48,806 bases of DNA from Kiritimatiellia bacterium (GCA_017447805.1 JAFSMR010000027.1:1-48806); one strand, 5' to 3'; shown: positions 1-8,979, counted from the stretch's first letter. Notes: generated from the letters alone by a model not told the origin. Numbers and translations: made by a program.

Positions 1-227
1 AGGGGCATAGAATTTTCAATTCGTACCATAAGTTGTTATATGTTGTTTATGTTGTTTCCTTACGCGATAAGCGCGGCGGCCCGAGGGGCACGCGCGTTCA
101 TATATCCTGGCCGAACCTGGCGCACCAACTCCAACTCGAACCCGAAACTCGAACTAATCTCCCCCTCTCCATCTCTCCACGGCTAAACTAAAAACTAAAA
201 AATTTTACTAAAAATTCATTTCCCCCC
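1..227. other. Intergenic start of window, no gene seen
   Basis: I see no coding region here. The stretch holds T/G-rich low-complexity sequence (about 31-58) and an AACTC/GAAC-rich tract near 126-155. The latter resembles tracts before 44090 and after 40830, so it belongs to the dispersed simple-sequence DNA of this genome. Confidence 0.6.
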
Positions 228-256
228 TTGCGCGGGGGTGAAAAATGTGATACAAT
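228..256 (+). promoter_or_regulatory. Promoter of the secreted-protein operon at 325
   Basis: TTGCGC (228-233), a 17-nt spacer and TACAAT (251-256) preceded by TGA. The 13 nt AATGTGATACAAT are identical to the end of the CRISPR repeat read on its crRNA strand. The start codon follows 68 nt after the -10. Confidence 0.7.
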
Positions 257-324
257 AGCACTTGACGATAGGAGTAGTGTGCACATAAAATGCCTTCTCA
301 TGGGCGATATATAGGAGATAAGTT

Positions 325-1080
325 ATGGAAATATTGAGAAAATCGGTGTTTTTAACACTTATGGCTTTTGCCGCCAGCGTAGCTTTCGCTGACGCGAAGA
401 ATGTTTGCATCCCGTTCTCGACGCTCGGTCCAGATAAATATCTCGACGGCACAGATGTCAAACAAGGCGAATGGTATGCCCTCTGCTGGAGCGATACAGG
501 AAGCGATCTTAAGATAAATGCCGACTTTACTCCTTATACCGGCAGTGAAATCGTTCTCTCGGCGCCTCTCGCCAAAGTCAAAGATGGCAACGCCTATTGC
601 CCTACGACAATTTTCCAGATTGATTCCAATGATGTAAAGACCTCCGGAACTTATTCCTTCTGTCTCCTCGATACCCGTGGCGCCGATGGCCTGCCCTATT
701 CCGGCACCGGCAAGCCCACTATCATCAATGGATTCCTCGTCGTCGATAACCCGGCAATCGAGGCAAGCTCTGGTCTTAGCCTTTCGAGCACCGGAAACGC
801 AACCGAGTCGGCAAACTACGCCGAAACCGAAGTTCCCGCCGGCGTCGGCGATCCAAAGATCGATTCCTTCACTATCATGGACGACGAGGCGTATTTCGAA
901 GTCTCCAATTTGAGCGGCGCTCTTCGCTACAATGTAATTTCCGGCTCGGAACTAGGCAATCTTAATAGTCTCGTCAATCCCTTCACCGGCGTCGATGGCA
1001 AGGCCGAGTTCAGAATTTCGGCTACCGATGCCAAATTCTTCAAGATCGTCCGCCAGCCGCTCACCGAGAAGGCCGAGTAA
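325..1080 (+). CDS. Secreted protein of unknown function
   Basis: The gene encodes 251 residues. An N-terminal signal peptide is clear: MEILRK, a hydrophobic stretch, then a likely cleavage after AFA near residue 22. I do not recognise the mature domain. Its last third (about 175-245) reads like a small beta-sandwich and ends in FFKIVRQ, a tail style common in secreted Verrucomicrobiota proteins. AGGAG lies 9 nt before the ATG. It is the first gene of a three-gene operon, with 24- and 30-nt gaps, that ends in a PEP-CTERM protein, so a cell-surface or matrix role is likely. This gene itself has no PEP-CTERM signal. Confidence 0.85.
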   Translation: MEILRKSVFLTLMAFAASVAFADAKNVCIPFSTLGPDKYLDGTDVKQGEWYALCWSDTGSDLKINADFTPYTGSEIVLSAPLAKVKDGNAYCPTTIFQIDSNDVKTSGTYSFCLLDTRGADGLPYSGTGKPTIINGFLVVDNPAIEASSGLSLSSTGNATESANYAETEVPAGVGDPKIDSFTIMDDEAYFEVSNLSGALRYNVISGSELGNLNSLVNPFTGVDGKAEFRISATDAKFFKIVRQPLTEKAE

Positions 1081-1104
1081 AAATAAGGAAAGGAATTGGA
1101 TTTT

Positions 1105-1902
1105 ATGAAAAAACAAGTAATTTTCTCGCTCTCCCTCCTCGCCTCGGTTTTGGCCTCCGCCTCCACCGTCACGAGCGATAACACCTTCGGCGTCCTTAAA
1201 ATCACCGCCACCAGCGCCGAAACTGTAATCGGCGTCCCGTGGGTAGGCGTAGGCGGCGGCAGCGTAACCGTCTCCAATATCGTGCTGACTTCAAATTTGA
1301 AAACTGGCGATTATCTCTATTATTACGATGGATCAGGCTATAAAACTTGGTATTTGACTGCAGATGGCGGCATTTGGACCCCTGTCAGCACCGTAATAAA
1401 AGGCAACACCGTTAACGCTCCAGGTGCCGCTTCAACCGTTACGCTTTCTCGCGGCAAGGCAATCATCTTGAAGATGGCGAATTGGGATTCCCGCGAAGAT
1501 AAAGATATTTATATCTATGGTCAGTATGCCGCGCTTGGTAGTGGCGACACAACCTCGATAACGGTTCCAACTTCGGATGGGTCGGTCGTTTGGAGCCTTA
1601 TTGCGCCGCCTTCCGCGACGGATTTCGATTTGAATGGAGCATCGGTATCAATTGGAGATGTTAAACCCGTTGCAGGTGATGCGATTATAACCAACCTCAA
1701 CATGAGTACTTGGATCCGTTATAATAATGAAAGCTCAAAGTGGGGTAGATATACCGAGACGACAAATGAATATGGCGTTGTAACTGGCACCAGCTTTACG
1801 GAAGGAGCAGTAATCAAGGCGGGCAATGGCGCTTGGTATCGTGCCGAAGGGGGTCATACTGATGGCACGCTCACAATCCAATGGGGAACCGATGCAGAGT
1901 GA
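1105..1902 (+). CDS. Secreted protein of unknown function
   Basis: The gene encodes 265 residues and begins with a signal peptide (MKKQVIFSLSLLASVLASAS). I chose the ATG at 1105 because AAGGAAAGGA sits about 10 nt upstream; a TTG at 1096 would be too close to that site. The mature protein is rich in Thr, Ser, Gly and Val with short repeated beta-type segments, such as GxxVSIGDV and WIRYNNES. No Cys or PEP-CTERM signal is seen and I recognise no family. It is the second gene of the operon with the proteins at 325 and 1933, so it is probably exported with them. Function is unknown. Confidence 0.85.
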   Translation: MKKQVIFSLSLLASVLASASTVTSDNTFGVLKITATSAETVIGVPWVGVGGGSVTVSNIVLTSNLKTGDYLYYYDGSGYKTWYLTADGGIWTPVSTVIKGNTVNAPGAASTVTLSRGKAIILKMANWDSREDKDIYIYGQYAALGSGDTTSITVPTSDGSVVWSLIAPPSATDFDLNGASVSIGDVKPVAGDAIITNLNMSTWIRYNNESSKWGRYTETTNEYGVVTGTSFTEGAVIKAGNGAWYRAEGGHTDGTLTIQWGTDAE

Positions 1903-1932
1903 AGATAATATAGAAAAGGAGAAGGATTTAGA

Positions 1933-2418
1933 ATGAAGAAATTATTGTTTTTTGTCGGTGCGCTTGCATTGGCTATTAGTGCAGAAGCGAGTTATTTGTA
2001 TTGGCAGGTTCCAAGCAGTAGCCCATCGGGTTTGACTGACGCGGCAACCTACGCGCATTTGGTATATTATTCTTCCGGTACTTATGGCGATGGTGACGCT
2101 GTAAGCGAGAGTAATTGGTATGCGCTTGGCTCTGGTACCCAAAGCAGTTTCAATCTCACTGATACAGGAACTACTGGCGCGTACTTCATAGAATTGAGTA
2201 ATTATGATACTGCCAATAATGTTGCCCCTGGGGATTTGATAGTCGGGCACTCTGAGGGGCAAACATATTCGTCTCTTAGTCAATATATAAGCGAATCAAT
2301 GACGGAGGTAGCAACGGCGACATGGTCTGGCGGCAGTTACACTGTCCCAGAGCCGACGAGTGGGATGTTGATGATGTTTGCATTGGCTATTTTGGGCTTA
2401 AAGCGCAAAAAAGCCTGA
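1933..2418 (+). CDS. Small PEP-CTERM sorting-signal protein
   Basis: The gene encodes 161 residues: a signal peptide (MKKLLFFVGALALAISAEA), a Ser/Thr/Tyr/Gly-rich middle of about 110 residues, and a C-terminal tripartite signal of VPEP, a hydrophobic helix and a basic end (GLKRKKA). This is the PEP-CTERM signal, which in other bacteria is recognised by an exosortase that releases or anchors the protein at the outer surface, often with exopolysaccharide. No exosortase gene is in this window. AAAGGAGAAGGA precedes the ATG. It ends an operon of three secreted proteins. The middle domain is not recognised. Confidence 0.88.
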   Translation: MKKLLFFVGALALAISAEASYLYWQVPSSSPSGLTDAATYAHLVYYSSGTYGDGDAVSESNWYALGSGTQSSFNLTDTGTTGAYFIELSNYDTANNVAPGDLIVGHSEGQTYSSLSQYISESMTEVATATWSGGSYTVPEPTSGMLMMFALAILGLKRKKA

Positions 2419-2477
2419 TTTGCATCAAATATCATACGAAACCAAGCGCCGGGTTCCCCTCGGCGCTTTCGTTTAGC

Positions 2478-2603
2478 GCGCAACCTCCGCCACAAAAGTG
2501 GCGACACTTTCGCGCTTAGGCGCAACCTTTGCAACTTTTGTGGCGACACTTTCGCGCTCAGGCGCAACCTCCGCCACTTTTGTGGCGACACCTTCGCGGC
2601 GGT
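2478..2603. repeat. 42-bp tandem repeat array 1 (3 copies)
   Basis: Three copies start at 2478, 2520 and 2562, an exact 42-bp period. Each begins GCGCAACC and carries a core CGCCAC-4 nt-GTGGCG (degenerate in copy 2) where the four loop bases are AAAA or TTTT. The third copy decays at its end into a longer palindrome at about 2597. The period is a multiple of 3, so several frames stay open, but no start/RBS or signal suggests a protein. Confidence 0.85.
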
Positions 2604-2622
2604 CACGGGGTGACCGCCCTAC
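2597..2622. repeat. Palindromic GGTCAC..GTGACC element, copy 1
   Basis: GGCGGTCACGGGGTGACCGCC is followed by CTACC. A second copy (one central base changed) lies at 2979-3003 in the same orientation, so the pair flanks repeat array 2. Related GGTAGGGC/CACCGCC fragments occur at about 2650 and 40895. Confidence 0.75.
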
Positions 2623-2693
2623 CGAACAAGGTAAGCGCAATCGCGAATGGTAGGGCTCACCGCCCTTGATGGTTGGCGCAAGGGCGGCTTGGA

Positions 2694-2945
2694 TTATAGC
2701 AACCATTTGCTTTTCGATAATCAAAACTAAATATCGCAAAACAAGCGGTTGCTTCGGCATAATTGAAATCAAAGGAGGCAAAACAAGCGCTTGCACGCTC
2801 ATAATTGAAAATGATTCTGGCAAAACAACCGCTTGCATCGCCATATTCAAAACCAAATATGCCAAAACAAGCGCTTGCTTTGGCATATCTGAAATTGATT
2901 ATGGCAATGCAAACGCTTGCATATCGCGAGAATCACATCAATCGC
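2694..2945. repeat. 42-bp tandem repeat array 2 (6 copies)
   Basis: Units begin at about 2694 (degenerate), 2736, 2778, 2820, 2862 and 2904, an exact 42-bp spacing. Each carries GCAAAACAAGCGCTTGC or a close variant, with a palindromic core CAAGCGCTTG, followed by an A/T-rich half that varies more. The sequence differs completely from arrays 1 and 3 but has the same period and plan. Short open frames through it encode 14-residue repeats on both strands; I regard these as a consequence of the period. Confidence 0.88.
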
Positions 2946-2978
2946 TATCTGAATAGTTCCGAATTAAGCGCGCCGTCG

Positions 2979-3085
2979 CGTCGGTCACGGTGTGACCGCC
3001 CTACAATCCTAACATCCTATCATCCTATCATCCGCCAATCCGCCAATCCGCCCATCCGCCCATCCGACCATCCGACCATCGAAGC
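2979..3085. repeat. Second palindromic element and short CATCC/CCGCCAAT repeats
   Basis: The palindrome GGTCACGGTGTGACC and CGCCCTAC (2979-3003) are followed by decaying tandem repeats of ATCCTATC, CCGCCAAT, CCGCCCAT and CCGACCAT units up to about 3080. No gene is seen. Confidence 0.7.
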
Positions 3086-3118
3086 GCCGAAGGCGCAGGC
3101 GCGCGCAAAACTTACCAC

Positions 3119-3148
3119 TAGACCCAGAGGCCCAAAAAATGGTATAAT
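3119..3148 (+). promoter_or_regulatory. Promoter of the metG operon
   Basis: TAGACC (3119-3124), 18 nt, TATAAT (3143-3148) preceded by TGG. The same TAGACC/18/TATAAT arrangement is found before tRNA-Ser. A start near 3155 gives a leader of about 20 nt with GGAG at 3161. Confidence 0.75.
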
Positions 3149-3175
3149 ATACGGTGGATTGGAGTATTGAGCATT

Positions 3176-5281
3176 ATGGATAGCCCTAAGAGAAGGATAG
3201 TCGTAACCAGTGCATTGCCTTATGCGAATGGCGATATTCACATCGGCCATCTGGTCGAGTATATACAAACAGATATTTGGGTAAGATATCAGAAATTGCG
3301 CGGGAACGAGTGCATATACGTCTGCGCCGACGATACCCACGGAACACCCATCATGATTCGCGCGCGCAAAGAAGGCATCAGCCCCGAGGCGCTGATCGAG
3401 CGCGCCCACGCAGAGCATGTGAGGGATTTCAGCGAATTCCAAATTGGTTTCGATAATTATTATACTACGAATTCGGAAGAGAACAAGATTCTCTCGGAGA
3501 GGATTTTTGCGGCGATGCAAAAATCTGGCGCCGTTACGAAGCGTTCGTCGACCCAGCTTTATTGCGAACATTGCAAGATGTTCTTGCCAGATCGCTTCGT
3601 GAAAGGGAAGTGCCCGAAATGCGGCGCCGAAGGTCAGTATGGCGACAGCTGCGACAAGTGCGGCGCAACATACGGCGCGGAGGAACTCGGCGAGCCTCGC
3701 TGCACGACATGCGGCGCAAAGCCGGTCCTCGGCGAATCGGAGCATCTGTATTTCGAACTCGAACCTTGGCACGATTATCTCAAGGCGTGGCTTAAAGAGC
3801 ATACGCAAGATGAAGTTTCGAATAAACTCCTGGAATGGTTTGGCGAACCATTGCGCGCTTGGTGTATTTCGCGCGATGCGCCATATTTCGGATTCGAGAT
3901 TCCCGGGCACAAAGATAAATTCTTCTATGTATGGGTAGATGCGCCGATTGGCTATATCGCAAGCCTCTGGAATTGGTGCAAACGCAACAACAAAAATCTC
4001 GAAGATTATTGGCCGGGCGCAGGTGGTGAAAATGCGGCGAGCGGCGAAACGAAGACCGAGCTCTATCATTTCATCGGCAAAGATATAATTCGCTTCCACT
4101 GTCTATTCTGGCCGGGCATGCTTCATGCCGCGGGGATACAGGGTCCTGATAAAGTATTCGTACACGGCTTCTTGACGGTCGACGGCGAAAAGATGTCCAA
4201 ATCAAAAGGGACATTCGTAAACGCGCGCACATATCTCGATAATCTTCCGCCGGAAGCTTTGCGGTATTATTACGCCGCAAAGATTGGCGGAACTACAGAT
4301 GATATGGATCTCAATCTCGCCGACTTCGTGCAGAGGGTGAATTCAGATCTCGTAGGCAAGATAACGAATATCGCCTCGCGCGGCGCGCAAATGCTCCAGA
4401 AGAAACTAGGCGGCATGTTAGGCGCGCTTGATGAGGGCGGCAGGGAACTTATCGCAAAGTGCCGCGAAGCTTCCGAGCGCATCGCTTCTCTCTACGAAGA
4501 GCGCCGCTTTAACCAGGCGGTAGTTGAAATTTGCCGCCTCGCAGACTTGGCGAACGAATTTTTCGATAAACGCGAACCCTGGAAGACCGTAAAGAGCGAT
4601 CTCGAAGCGACACGCGCAACACTCACCGCCGCGCTAAACGCCTTCAGGATAATCGCAATTTACATGAAGCCGATTTTGCCGCGCTATGCCGAAAAGGCCG
4701 CGAAGCTCTTTTGCGAAAGCGATTGGACGTGGTCGAGCATTCTCGAGGCGCGCGAAAACGTGCAGCTCGGTGAATATGAGTATCTGGCGAGCAGAATAGA
4801 TTCCAAACAAGTCGAAGCAATGATCGCCGCGGCGCTGGTAAAGCCGGGCGAATCCGGCGAAGTGAGCCATGAATCGCGCGCGAGCAAAAACAAGAATCGC
4901 GAAGAAGCGCCTGCTGCCGCCGCGCAAGAAGAAACTCCTGCGCTCAAGGCGGAAATCGCATTCCCCGATTTCGATAAACTCGATCTTCGTATCGGCAAAG
5001 TAGAAAGCTGCGAAATAGTTCCGAAATCTTCGAAGCTGCTGAAGTTCGTTTTGGATGCGGGTTCGCTTGGAAAGCGCACAATCTTTTCCGGTATTCGCCA
5101 GGCGTATCCAGACCCGGCGGAGCTAATCGGCAAGGAAGTCGTGTTTGTCGCAAATCTCGCGCCGCGTAAAATGTCGGTAGGAATTTCGGAAGGCATGATT
5201 CTATTCGCGGGAACGCCGGGAGTATCCGGCGGGGCGATTTCACCCCTCGGCGCAGCAGCAGGAGGAACACCGGTAACGTGA
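3176..5281 (+). CDS. metG: Methionyl-tRNA synthetase
   Basis: This cytoplasmic enzyme charges tRNA-Met (and initiator tRNA) with methionine. The 701-residue protein has the class I signatures HIGH (residues 22-25) and KMSKS (339-343). A connective domain between them has two CxxC...CxxC zinc knuckles (CEHC, CPKC, CDKC, CTTC), the four-knuckle type. A C-terminal EMAP/Trbp111-like tRNA-binding domain (about 590-690, DLRIGKVESCE) marks the long dimeric form. I use the ATG at 3176, with GGAG about 11 nt upstream; a TTG at 3167 lies too close to it. It is first in a seven-gene operon, and its stop overlaps the GTG start of the next gene (GTGA). Confidence 0.97.
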   Translation: MDSPKRRIVVTSALPYANGDIHIGHLVEYIQTDIWVRYQKLRGNECIYVCADDTHGTPIMIRARKEGISPEALIERAHAEHVRDFSEFQIGFDNYYTTNSEENKILSERIFAAMQKSGAVTKRSSTQLYCEHCKMFLPDRFVKGKCPKCGAEGQYGDSCDKCGATYGAEELGEPRCTTCGAKPVLGESEHLYFELEPWHDYLKAWLKEHTQDEVSNKLLEWFGEPLRAWCISRDAPYFGFEIPGHKDKFFYVWVDAPIGYIASLWNWCKRNNKNLEDYWPGAGGENAASGETKTELYHFIGKDIIRFHCLFWPGMLHAAGIQGPDKVFVHGFLTVDGEKMSKSKGTFVNARTYLDNLPPEALRYYYAAKIGGTTDDMDLNLADFVQRVNSDLVGKITNIASRGAQMLQKKLGGMLGALDEGGRELIAKCREASERIASLYEERRFNQAVVEICRLADLANEFFDKREPWKTVKSDLEATRATLTAALNAFRIIAIYMKPILPRYAEKAAKLFCESDWTWSSILEARENVQLGEYEYLASRIDSKQVEAMIAAALVKPGESGEVSHESRASKNKNREEAPAAAAQEETPALKAEIAFPDFDKLDLRIGKVESCEIVPKSSKLLKFVLDAGSLGKRTIFSGIRQAYPDPAELIGKEVVFVANLAPRKMSVGISEGMILFAGTPGVSGGAISPLGAAAGGTPVT

Positions 5282-6192
5282 GCGGACTCGAACTAGGCAT
5301 GGCGATAGCTTGGGCAATCGCGATTTCGGCATTCGCGGCGTATGCCGAGAGTGTCGCGAAAGAAGTTACCTATGTTACGCTTGCCGATGGACGGCGTCAA
5401 GAACGCTCGCTACCGCTGATTTTCAAACTACTCCTTCCTTTTACCGCGAACTTCAATTCGCTTCTTGAAAAGCCCATATTCAAAAAACAAATCGAACGCG
5501 CCGAACCTCTCTTGGTCAGTGCGGGTTTCGAAGGGCTACTGGGCGCAAATGAATTCGTCGCATTGAAAATTCTCGTTCCTCTCGCAATGGGGATAGTCTG
5601 GAGCGTTTTCATATTGCTCATCGGGGGTATGGTTCCAGGTTCGATTATAGATAACGCCTCTTTGCCTCTTTGCGTTTTTGGTTTTGCGTTATTTATGATT
5701 CAGCCATCCTCCTGGCTTCGCGCACAGCTCAAAAAGCGCCATCTTTCGATAATGAAAGCGCTGCCATTCGTTCTTGATATGCTAACGCTTTCTGTAGAGG
5801 CCGGCATGGATTTCATCAGCGCCTTGCAGAGGAATGTAGGCGCGAAGAAGCTGGATCCCCTGAACGAGGAGCTTCTTAGAATGACGAAAGAAATTCAAGT
5901 AGGGCTCTCGCGAAAAGAAGCTTTGCGGCGCATGGCAGATAGAGTAAACCAGCAAGATTTACGATCCATCGCTTTCGCGCTTATTCAAGCAGACGAGCTT
6001 GGCGCTTCCATAGGTTCGATTTTGCGCATTCAATCGGAGCAACTTCGAGCTCAGCGATTCGACCGTGCGGAAAAATTGGCGAATGAAGCGCCGACTAAGA
6101 TGCTGGCGCCGCTTATGCTTTGCATTTTCCCGGCTGTATTCATAATTCTCTTAGGACCCGTCCTTTCGCAGGCGCTGAAAGGATTGATGTGA
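5278..6192 (+). CDS. Type II secretion F-domain protein (TadC-like)
   Basis: The protein has 304 residues with several membrane segments (about 1-15, 95-120, 120-140 and 280-300). A single T2SSF domain (about 160-285) contains the typical VEAGMDFISAL and QADELGASIGSILRI stretches. One F domain, rather than the two of GspF, fits TadB/TadC inner-membrane platform proteins of Tad pili and secretion systems. The start is GTG, overlapping the metG stop by 4 nt, after AGGAGG. No Tad ATPase, pilin or TadB lies in the window. The next genes are FHA and PEGA proteins, suggesting one envelope machine whose other parts are encoded elsewhere. Confidence 0.85.
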   Translation: MSGLELGMAIAWAIAISAFAAYAESVAKEVTYVTLADGRRQERSLPLIFKLLLPFTANFNSLLEKPIFKKQIERAEPLLVSAGFEGLLGANEFVALKILVPLAMGIVWSVFILLIGGMVPGSIIDNASLPLCVFGFALFMIQPSSWLRAQLKKRHLSIMKALPFVLDMLTLSVEAGMDFISALQRNVGAKKLDPLNEELLRMTKEIQVGLSRKEALRRMADRVNQQDLRSIAFALIQADELGASIGSILRIQSEQLRAQRFDRAEKLANEAPTKMLAPLMLCIFPAVFIILLGPVLSQALKGLM

Positions 6193-6203
6193 AGGAATAT
6201 TCT

Positions 6204-7634
6204 ATGGCAAAAAGACCCCAACTTCTTGTAATGACAGGTCCGTTAACGGGCACGAGGTTGAATGTAGAAGAGCGCGGCCTTAGAGTTGGGCGTTCGAGTT
6301 CCAACGATATTCATTTTCTGGACGAGGAGCTTTCTCGCAATCATTGCTTGTTCGAGCAAGATGGCGAAGATGGAATTCGCATAATAGATTTGGCGAGTGC
6401 AAACGGCACATTCGTAAACAGCGTCCAGCTCGGCGCCGATGCAAGACGTCTTCAGCTTGGCGATGTTATAGAAGCAGGCTCTACTGTTTTCAAAGTCGTC
6501 GAAGAAGGCGCGCCAGCGCCGGTAACTGCGCGAGTCTCTGCCGATACGATTTCGAAAGAAGGCGCCGGCGCCGGAGCAACCGGAATCGCCGCCGGCGACG
6601 AGTTCCGCGCCAGGATCGATTTGGGCCTCGGCGCCGATTCGGGCGATGAAGCGAACAAAAATTCCGCCGGCGACAAAAACGAACCGAAGAGAGCGGCGCT
6701 CGCCAATATCCTCTGGGGCGTCGCGGCGGCGCTCGCAATCCTCACTATTGCGCTTGTATTGGTATTGCCAGAAGATGTGATGACAACGAGCGCGGCAGAG
6801 AGCGAAATCGCTGCGCCCGCGCAGAGTACAAAAACTCAAGCGCTTTCGTACGAATTCGTGAATGCTGATACTACCCACATCTATCGACTTGAGACAATTC
6901 TCGATCGCTCGGGCGCTTTGCGCGTTACGGCGGTGGATGTTCCGGGAAAAGATAGGTTTGTTGACGAAAGCGTCAAGCTTTCGGAAAGTGAACTTGATAC
7001 GCTCGATGCAATATTTGCCGATGAAGAATGGGATAGTCTCGATAGCGTATATGCGGGCAATCCGGTATCATCCGAAAACGCGATGAAGAGTTACAGGATT
7101 GTCGTATTGCGCGGCACAAAGACGAAAGATGTCCTGGTCGAAAACCGCGACGAGCCGGAAGCTTTCCGCAGGGTTCGTGAAAAATTGTGGGCGTTTGTTT
7201 CCACAAAATTGCCGGTGGATGGTATTCAGTATACGAAAGAAAAGCTAATCGAGCTTGCCGCGGAAAGCGAAAGTTTGGGAGATGCGAAATGGCGCGAGCG
7301 CGATGTTGCGTGGGGGAATATCAGTGAAGCGATCGATGCGTGGAAAAAGGCGGAGTTTCGTTTAAGGACGGTTAATCCTAAGCCCGCATCCTACGAGAAG
7401 TTATTGGAAAAGCGCCGCGCCGCGGAGGAGGAGCTTTCGAAACGCTACACGGCCCATCGACAGGAAGCAAATATCGCCAAGGGCACCCGTAAATGGGACG
7501 ATGCGATAAAAGAACTTAATATTATCCGTGAGCTCGTGCCAGACAGAAACGACTCCCGCCATTCCGAAGCCGAGGCGGAAATCAACCTTATACAATCGAC
7601 GTATGATGTCGGCACCGGGAAAGGAGGTTACTAA
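6204..7634 (+). CDS. Membrane FHA-domain protein
   Basis: The protein has 476 residues. An N-terminal FHA domain (about 15-105) carries the conserved GRSSSNDI, SRNHC and SANGTFVN motifs; FHA domains bind phosphothreonine peptides. It is followed by an Ala/Gly/Glu-rich linker, one transmembrane helix (about 172-194), and a roughly 280-residue non-cytoplasmic part with charged helical, TPR-like segments near the C terminus (about 345-470). ATG at 6204 follows GAAGGA; upstream in-frame codons lie inside the previous gene. The arrangement suggests sensing or assembly control for the adjacent TadC-like platform. The partner kinase is not visible. Function of the distal domain is unknown. Confidence 0.85.
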   Translation: MAKRPQLLVMTGPLTGTRLNVEERGLRVGRSSSNDIHFLDEELSRNHCLFEQDGEDGIRIIDLASANGTFVNSVQLGADARRLQLGDVIEAGSTVFKVVEEGAPAPVTARVSADTISKEGAGAGATGIAAGDEFRARIDLGLGADSGDEANKNSAGDKNEPKRAALANILWGVAAALAILTIALVLVLPEDVMTTSAAESEIAAPAQSTKTQALSYEFVNADTTHIYRLETILDRSGALRVTAVDVPGKDRFVDESVKLSESELDTLDAIFADEEWDSLDSVYAGNPVSSENAMKSYRIVVLRGTKTKDVLVENRDEPEAFRRVREKLWAFVSTKLPVDGIQYTKEKLIELAAESESLGDAKWRERDVAWGNISEAIDAWKKAEFRLRTVNPKPASYEKLLEKRRAAEEELSKRYTAHRQEANIAKGTRKWDDAIKELNIIRELVPDRNDSRHSEAEAEINLIQSTYDVGTGKGGY

Positions 7635-7635
7635 G

Positions 7636-8979
7636 ATGAAATTTACCCTTTCTTTGATTTGTTCGTTATGTACGCTTGCGCTATTCGCGACGCACCAAAA
7701 GAATTCCACAATCGTAGAATTCACGAGTATCCCTTCGGGCGCATCGGTATATCTCGATGGGGCGCGCCTCGCAGGCGAAACGCCGCTAAAGCTGCCGGGG
7801 CTTGCGCCGGGAACTCACCACGCGCGTTTTGAATTGAAGGGCTACGAGCCGAAAGACGAAATCTTCAATGTGAACAGCGGCTCGGCTTACATAAATTGCC
7901 AGGCCGAGCTGAAACCAGTGAAGGCGCTACTGTTGGTCACGAGCGACCCGGAAGGATGCGAACTGACGCGCGATGGAATTTTCTATGGCGAAACGCCAAG
8001 ATTGATTTCCACTCTGGATTCGAATAAATCCTATACTTTCAACTTGAAGAAAAACGGCTATAAGCCTAGCTCCATACAAGTTGCGCTCGATGGGAGAACA
8101 CCGTATGTGGCATACGCGAAATTGATCAGCGATTCGGGGAAGCTTACGATTTCAAGTATTCCCGCAGAGGCGGATGTAGCGATAAACGGAATAGTTCAGC
8201 AATCAAAAACTCCGCTCGTGGTTTCCGATGTACCAAAGGGACGCGTCGAGATCGTAATATCGAAAGAGGGCTACGAGACGGTAACGAAAACCCTTTCGCT
8301 TACTGCCGGAAGCGACGAAATAGTTTCTGTGCAGCTTGAAGGCAAACCGGGTAGACTTTTCTTAAGCTCGATTCCCGAAGGCGCAAGATTTTATCTTGAC
8401 GATAAACCGCTTGGCAAAGCGCCGCAGGAAGTCGAACCAATCGCCGCGGGCGAGTATCTCGTTCGTGCAGAGCTGGAAGGTTACGGAACTATTTCACGAA
8501 AAGTAGTCATCTCCAAAGGCGAGAAGACGAGTGAAGAATTTCGTCTGGAAAGCATTACCGGGAAACTCGAAATCCGCACCACTCCAGCCGAAGCTACCGT
8601 TATTGTAGATGGCCATTCCCACGGCAGAACAAAGCCGCAGTCGCCTGGTGCCGAGACTAGCGAATATATGAAAATCGAAAATCTTTCGATTGGCGAACAT
8701 GAAATCGAAATAAAGCGCGATGGTTATCGAACGGAGAAGAAGCACCCGAAAATCGAAAAAGACGAAACTACCCAAATCAACATTCGCCTGAAACAATCGA
8801 ACGTCTTTATTCCTAATATCGAAATTACTACCGTAAGCGGAGTCGTTTATCGCGGCATATTGCGCGAGCTCACGGAAGAATCTTGGATTATCGAATTGGA
8901 AAAGCCGCGCGGAATAACATACCCGATTCCGAAGAGTCAGATCAGGGGTCATATTTGGCTAGACCAAGAGACCAAATAG
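7636..8979 (+). CDS. Secreted protein with five PEGA repeats
   Basis: The protein has 447 residues with an N-terminal signal sequence (MKFTLSLICSLCTLALFA). Five PEGA-type units follow, starting near residues 20, 96, 170, 239 and 309. Each has the SxPxGAxVYxDG...GxTP...G.H...KxGYE pattern. A final small domain (about 392-447) reads as a beta-barrel-like module. PEGA domains are surface beta domains often found in envelope proteins. The start is fixed by a full AAGGAGGT 7 nt before the ATG and lies 1 nt after the FHA stop, so the two are co-translated. Probably the extracytoplasmic partner of the FHA/TadC-like proteins; this is inference. Confidence 0.87.
   Translation: MKFTLSLICSLCTLALFATHQKNSTIVEFTSIPSGASVYLDGARLAGETPLKLPGLAPGTHHARFELKGYEPKDEIFNVNSGSAYINCQAELKPVKALLLVTSDPEGCELTRDGIFYGETPRLISTLDSNKSYTFNLKKNGYKPSSIQVALDGRTPYVAYAKLISDSGKLTISSIPAEADVAINGIVQQSKTPLVVSDVPKGRVEIVISKEGYETVTKTLSLTAGSDEIVSVQLEGKPGRLFLSSIPEGARFYLDDKPLGKAPQEVEPIAAGEYLVRAELEGYGTISRKVVISKGEKTSEEFRLESITGKLEIRTTPAEATVIVDGHSHGRTKPQSPGAETSEYMKIENLSIGEHEIEIKRDGYRTEKKHPKIEKDETTQINIRLKQSNVFIPNIEITTVSGVVYRGILRELTEESWIIELEKPRGITYPIPKSQIRGHIWLDQETK

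Noticed and set aside
1096..1104. TTG start for the gene at 1105
   Set aside because: The Shine-Dalgarno would directly abut the TTG, while its spacing to the ATG is normal and the signal peptide begins at the ATG.
2337..3170. Several open frames through the 42-bp repeats, with 14-residue repeats on both strands
   Set aside because: The period is divisible by three, so any stop-free frame stays open. Both strands are open equally and no RBS or signal is present.
3020..4099. A 359-codon minus-strand reading frame opposite metG
   Set aside because: It lies antisense to a clear synthetase gene, starts inside simple repeats at its far end and has no recognisable domain or RBS; it is a shadow of GC-biased codons.
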